Positions 55,701 through 61,700 of a stretch of 64,000 bases of DNA are shown one piece after another. The notes below the pieces were generated by a model. It saw only the letters and a program-made list of their open reading frames with translations. It had not been told where the DNA came from and searched no databases. Location of the stretch: assembly GCA_029891345.1 (NCBI GenBank), contig CM056995.1:216818547-216882546 (forward strand), in the 5' to 3' direction. Position 1 is the first letter of the stretch, and every line of letters starts with the position of its first letter. This DNA comes from Dryococelus australis (taxonomy: Eukaryota > Arthropoda > Insecta > Phasmatodea > Phasmatidae). The translations under genes were made by a program, and so were the position numbers.

Positions 55701-58700
55701 AATATTTGTTCACCCAAAATCATATACTATGCAATAATTAAACAGGGAGTCTATGATGTTGTAAGTTACAAGATACATAGTTAATGACATGTTTATGGTA
55801 AAATGCAAACAAAAGTTAAATAAAGCATTATTATTAGCAATGTAATTGTATGTTTAAAACTTTCCAGTGTTTTGTGTAATGGAATGAAACATAGTTAATG
55901 GACAGAATTACGGATACATGTGAAATGGATATATTAGTCCTCAAAGCTATATTAACATGTAAATTAAGAAATACTAACGAGTATGCTTGATTTTTGATAA
56001 CAGGTATACGTCAATATTCCGAAACAGGCCAAGAGGTCCTCAGAACGAAGGGCTGGAAGAAATCCCAACGAAATTCGAGCGCCCGAAATATGTGACAATC
56101 CAACGAAATAGGTGAGAAAATATCACAATGTTCGTTGTTTGAAATGCACATTTAGTGTAAAGGAATATATCCAGTAGTCTTTCTATGTCAACTGGTTGAA
56201 ATAAATACACGTATAACTACATTGGCATTTCACTTCAACGAAAAAACATTCCGGAAGATTCAAAAACGGAAGATAAAAAAAAACCGACTATGTGTTTAGT
56301 CCGTTTATAACGAATTCCCGCAAAAGCATCTTTTCTGTGTTATAATAAGCATTTATTTAACTGTTATAATGTGCATTCTTTCAGGCCTTCCACAACTGCA
56401 CCAGCGGCAGAAGAAGATGAAGATCTTGATGACGAGGATTACGAGCTCGATGATGAAGAGGAGGAGGAGGAAGAAGAAGAGACGCCTGAGATAGCGAAGC
56501 CCGTGACAACCAGGACGAGTGCTCGAGAATATGTAAATATCCGCCGTGAGCGACCACAGAGACCGGATGAGGCAGATGTCACAACACCTAAGTACGTCTA
56601 GGTCGACTTTTTGATATTCATAACTTTTTTTTTATGTGCAGACCATGCGGACGAACTTGGAAGCAACATACTGGATGACCAAATTTCCTCTCAAATAAAA
56701 CATGAGAATTATGAAATTTGAGATTTACTTACATTTCTATTAAATTACTTCCGCTTAAATTCATATTTGTCTCGGGTTTAAGATAACAGTATTTTTATGT
56801 ATTTATTAAACCTGTATTTTTGGTACATTATCCAAGTCTATTAGTGACCCAAAAAATTCGTACTATGTGTGAGTAAAACTATATTTAAAATTAACATTGA
56901 TAGTAAAAGATACATCTATACTTTACACCATCACGTTTAAATATCTACGAAAACGGGTAAATAAGTACTACAACTACTACAACTTACACAGTTGACTATG
57001 AATGTTCAAATATACATTGTTTTAGTCAGATGTTCTTGTTTGAATGCCAACTGTTCAGTTATCATTTGAGAACTATGTACGGAATTCCACACCTCTGTCG
57101 TAACACTTGTGACGAAAATATGTTTTTTTTTTTTTTTTTTGTGTTTCAGGTATACAACTATCCAAAGAAATAAACCTACTTCAGAGGAAGTAGACGAACC
57201 AGTTGATCAAGAAGCACCTGAAGCTACTGCTGTCAGTCTTGATGAAGATAAGAGTGGCAATGAAGAGGAACTTCCTGCATCAAGACAGGATACGGCACTA
57301 GAAAACCCTCCTAAAGAAATTCCCACTCCAAAACGCCCTTCGAGACTTAATATCATTAACAAAAAAGGAAGGAAAGAAACTGAGATAGTGCCAATGGTCG
57401 AGAAGGAAACAGAAGCACCTGTAGTCAAGGTTAGTGCAGGGCGACAGTATATTGATGCAGCTTCAATCCGTAGTGGCCCCAGGACTAGTTTCGATCTAGG
57501 TGAGAATGGCGATATCACGACTTTGTTACCCTTGACTAATGACGCTTCACCGACAACACACAAACAGTTCTCAGAGGTGACTGTTGACCAGGTGAGTGAC
57601 ATACCATTACTTAACAACTACTTGGACGTTACTAGATTCCGAAGCACCACTGCCAAATCGAGCATCTACTTAGACGACCAAAGTCTTCCCTCCATTAGTC
57701 CCTTACCTAACGAGTACACTGCAAACAGTGGTGATGAGCATGAAGCCAATATAGTTGTAGCCCGAAGTCCTGCTCCTATTTCAAGTCAGTCTGACTATGC
57801 TTTTGCACATAATTCAACATCCTTGCCTTTAACAACAACTATTAGATCAAATACCTATGCTGAGTTACAAGAACACACTATTACCCCTGAAACAATCAAC
57901 AATGATAGCATGGACAGAATCACATTTTCAATTAGAGAACCAACAGAAGCAACCTTGTCTAGAAGGAGGAGCACCACTTTACCCTCGACTGCAATTTCTT
58001 CATCTACAACACCAGTAACTAAAGTACTGTCTAGACATTCCTTTTCACCAAGAAGACGAAGTACCTCTCTAGCTACTACAGCGGCTACAGACCAAGTGTC
58101 TATATCTACTTCAGAGTACTTTAGAGACGTTCCACTCAGCTCTACTAGGAAAAGTCCCAGGCCACAATATCACTTCTTCCCTAAACTGAGGAGAAATTCA
58201 ACAGTCGCAGTTGTGAATGCTAATAACATACAAACCCCCAGTCCAGTAACTACACAGTCATCTGTCTTCACACAACAGCCGCAACAAGAAAATAGTACTG
58301 GTTCAGCGAACCGTGAAGGCTTTGGAACCCTTGCTGAACACGAAGATTATTCCAACGTCTATGTAACCACAACAGAAACACAATTGGATAATGCGTATAA
58401 TAATGAGGAAGAATTAGAAGATGGTATATTAAAGCCAACAACTTGGGTTTTAGATTCAGAAAGTATTAACATATCTTATCCAGAAAAGTCTACATCATTG
58501 GACAAAGACAGTTTCGCTTTATCGCCTGATTCTGATTATGTGTCACCAACAGTATGGTATGAAACGAACAAAGGACAGAACATTATTTCCGACGAACCAA
58601 AATTATCTCACGATATTATTTATGCTTCAGTAACCGATTATACTGGTCTATCACCAACAGCATTTCTTGAAAATTCTAAACAATTAAATTTTACAACAGC

Positions 58701-61700
58701 TGAACAAATAAGTTCTAAACACAATATTAATTCACTGATACAATCTGAAGATACAACACTTACATCGTGGCCAGAAAAAGATAGTTTGTCAGACGATATT
58801 ACACAAAAGGAACAATTTTCAACACCTGATGAAAATCTTTCAAACTCTCGAGAAGATGATTTTCTGGAAAATGTAGAGCAACCCATAATTGATAAGCAAA
58901 TAAACAATTTTAAAGACCTCAAATCAACGACTACAACCACAGTAGCTACTCCTACTGAATTGGATTTCAGTTTGGAAACTACACCAGCCACAGTAATTGA
59001 GACAGTTCCCCCACCTACTACAACACGTTTTACACCTACTGTAACTCGAGTTGTAACATCTGTGACTGAGTCGGGGACAACAGAGCGACAGAGAATAGCT
59101 GTTAACAGGGTTCCTTACAGATCACTTATAGCTGCTCTAAGAGCAAAACAATTGACCCCATTAGGTTATGCAGATCAATCTGAAATAACAACTTTTGCTA
59201 CATATATCACTGATAATATCACTGATATAAATATGGGTCCTGCCACTACTCCAGAGCCCAGCACTTCAAGACAGCGATTTAGATACATCACCACAGCAGA
59301 TGTTTTCAGTGGTCCGCCCGAACCAAAGATGGAGAAGATTATGGAGGTGAACAGAATCGCAACAGTGACTGCCAAGCAGGATAGCGAGACGTTATTAACC
59401 AGATACTTTACCATAGAACAGACAACTATTCATGCTGATATTCAGAATGTAGACACCGCAACAGTTCAAACAATCACAAGTGATAACATTAAGAATGGAA
59501 AAAATAATGCTGACAACAGTTCTGAAAGTCTTTTCGGATTCGATAACACGATACTTACTTCACCAGAGACAGAAATTCTTCCAACAACCGAATTAAATCA
59601 AACAGAAAATAACGAGAATTTAAAGAACGAAGCATCTACATCAGCTCTTGAAACAGATGGCGAATCTCTGATAAATGTAACGTATTCTGGTATTATCAAT
59701 AACACAGATATTACTCCAGACTTATCAACAGAAGCATCTAGCACAACCACCTCCACAACTCCTGTAAGCACATTTGTCGAACGTGCAAGGACTAGAAGTC
59801 CAGGATTCAGAAGAAAGACGACAGAGAAGTCATATGTTTCAAACGATCGTCAGACACCGTCTTCGCCAGTTAATGGATACAGAAAGGCATTACGCTCGAG
59901 AAACCGTCAATATAAGCCAAGCACGACAGTGGTGCCTAAAGAAACTGAAGACCCACTATTGGCGAAGTTAAGGAGAGCAAATCGTCCTCTGAATACTTCG
60001 AGATCAGATGGTAATAGTGCACGAAAACCTGGAAGTTTCTCTAGACGTCGTATTTACAGATTGTCGTCTACTACTGAAAGTGCAATTACAGCAGAATCCA
60101 GCACTACAAATGATAAATTCGATAGCCCAGACGGAGTTGAAAAGAGTTATACCAGGGGTCGTATATATCGATTGCCTTCTAAATCCACAACTGAGGAAAT
60201 TTCTCCAGAAATAGTGACAACAGATGAAAATTATGAAGGAAAGGAGAGCAATGGTGCTGTAGAAATACCAATAGGCGACAGTATTCAACCTGTTGAGTTG
60301 ACTACTGCGATAATAAATGAAGAAGAATTTTCCACAAGCAGCACATATGCAAACGACAACACGCAGACTTTTAAGCAGTATATTTCCGAAGTTGGCGTAA
60401 ATAATTCTTCTCAAGAAGACACAGACAACATTTCCTCAGAAAAATCATTGCAAGAAAATTATTTTTCTGCTGACTCCACAACTGATTCAATTAAATCTAC
60501 AACCAAAAGTTTACAGTTTAATATTCTTTCAAACTCCCATGATGAAGCTGAACATTCAACATCTACTCATGTAACCCATTCGACAAATAACATCTTCATC
60601 GAACCGAATCATTTATCTACCACAGAGTCAGTTGAGTTAATATCGTCAGATTCTACAGTTGTTACGAAAGACGTAAGTCCAGAATTTTCAACAGAAGAAA
60701 CTCTCAATAGCTCAAATCCACCAATAACCACTGAATACAGTTCCCATGAACCCAAAGTACGAAATTTTAAGAGGCCTTTTACCACAGTTACAGAAGAAAT
60801 CATCAGTACCTCAAACTCACCAGTTACGAAAGAAAACAATTCTCCTGAACCGAAAATACGAAATTTTAAGAGACCATTTACCACAGTTACTGAAGAAATA
60901 ATCAGTCGCTCAAACCCTCCATTAACCACTGAAAACAATTCCCATGAGACCAAAACACGAAATTTTAAGAGGCCTTTTACCACAGTTACAGAAGAAATCA
61001 TCAGTACCTCAAACTCACCAATTGCGAAAGAAAACAATTCTCCTGAACCGAAAATACGAAATTTTAAGAGACCATTTACCACAGTTACTGAAGAAATAAT
61101 CAGTCGCTCAAACCCTCCATTAACCACTGAAAACAATTCCCATGAGACCAAAACACGAAATTTTAAGAGGCCTTTTACCACAGTTACAGAAGAAATCATC
61201 AGTACCTCAAACTCGCCAATTGCGAAAGAAAACAATTCTCCTGAACCGAAAATACGAAATTTTAAGAGACCATTTACCACAGTTACTGAAGAAATAATCA
61301 GTACCTCAAACCCTCCATTAACCACTGAAAACAATTCCCATGAGACCAAAACACGAAATTTTAAGAGGCCTTTTACCACAGTTACAGAAGAAATCATCAG
61401 TACCTCAAACTCACCAATTGCGAAAGAAAACAATTCTCCTGAACCGAAAATACGAAATTTTAATAGACCATTTACCACAGTTACTGAAGAAATAATCAGT
61501 CTCTCAAACCCTCCATTAACAACTGAAAACAATTCCCATGAGACCAAAACACGAAATTTTAAGAGGCCTTTTACCACAGTTACAGAAGAAATCATCAGTA
61601 CCTCAAACTCACCAATTACGAAAGAAAACAATGCTCCTGAACCGAAAATACGAAATTTTAAGAGACCATTTACCACAGTTACTGAAGAAATAATCAGTCT

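Noticed and set aside
57109..57149. Start codon and Phe-rich leader (MTKICFFFFF) before exon 12
   Set aside because: This is the poly-T tract of the 3' splice site read as codons; the phase-matched exon starts at 57150, so it is not a signal peptide.
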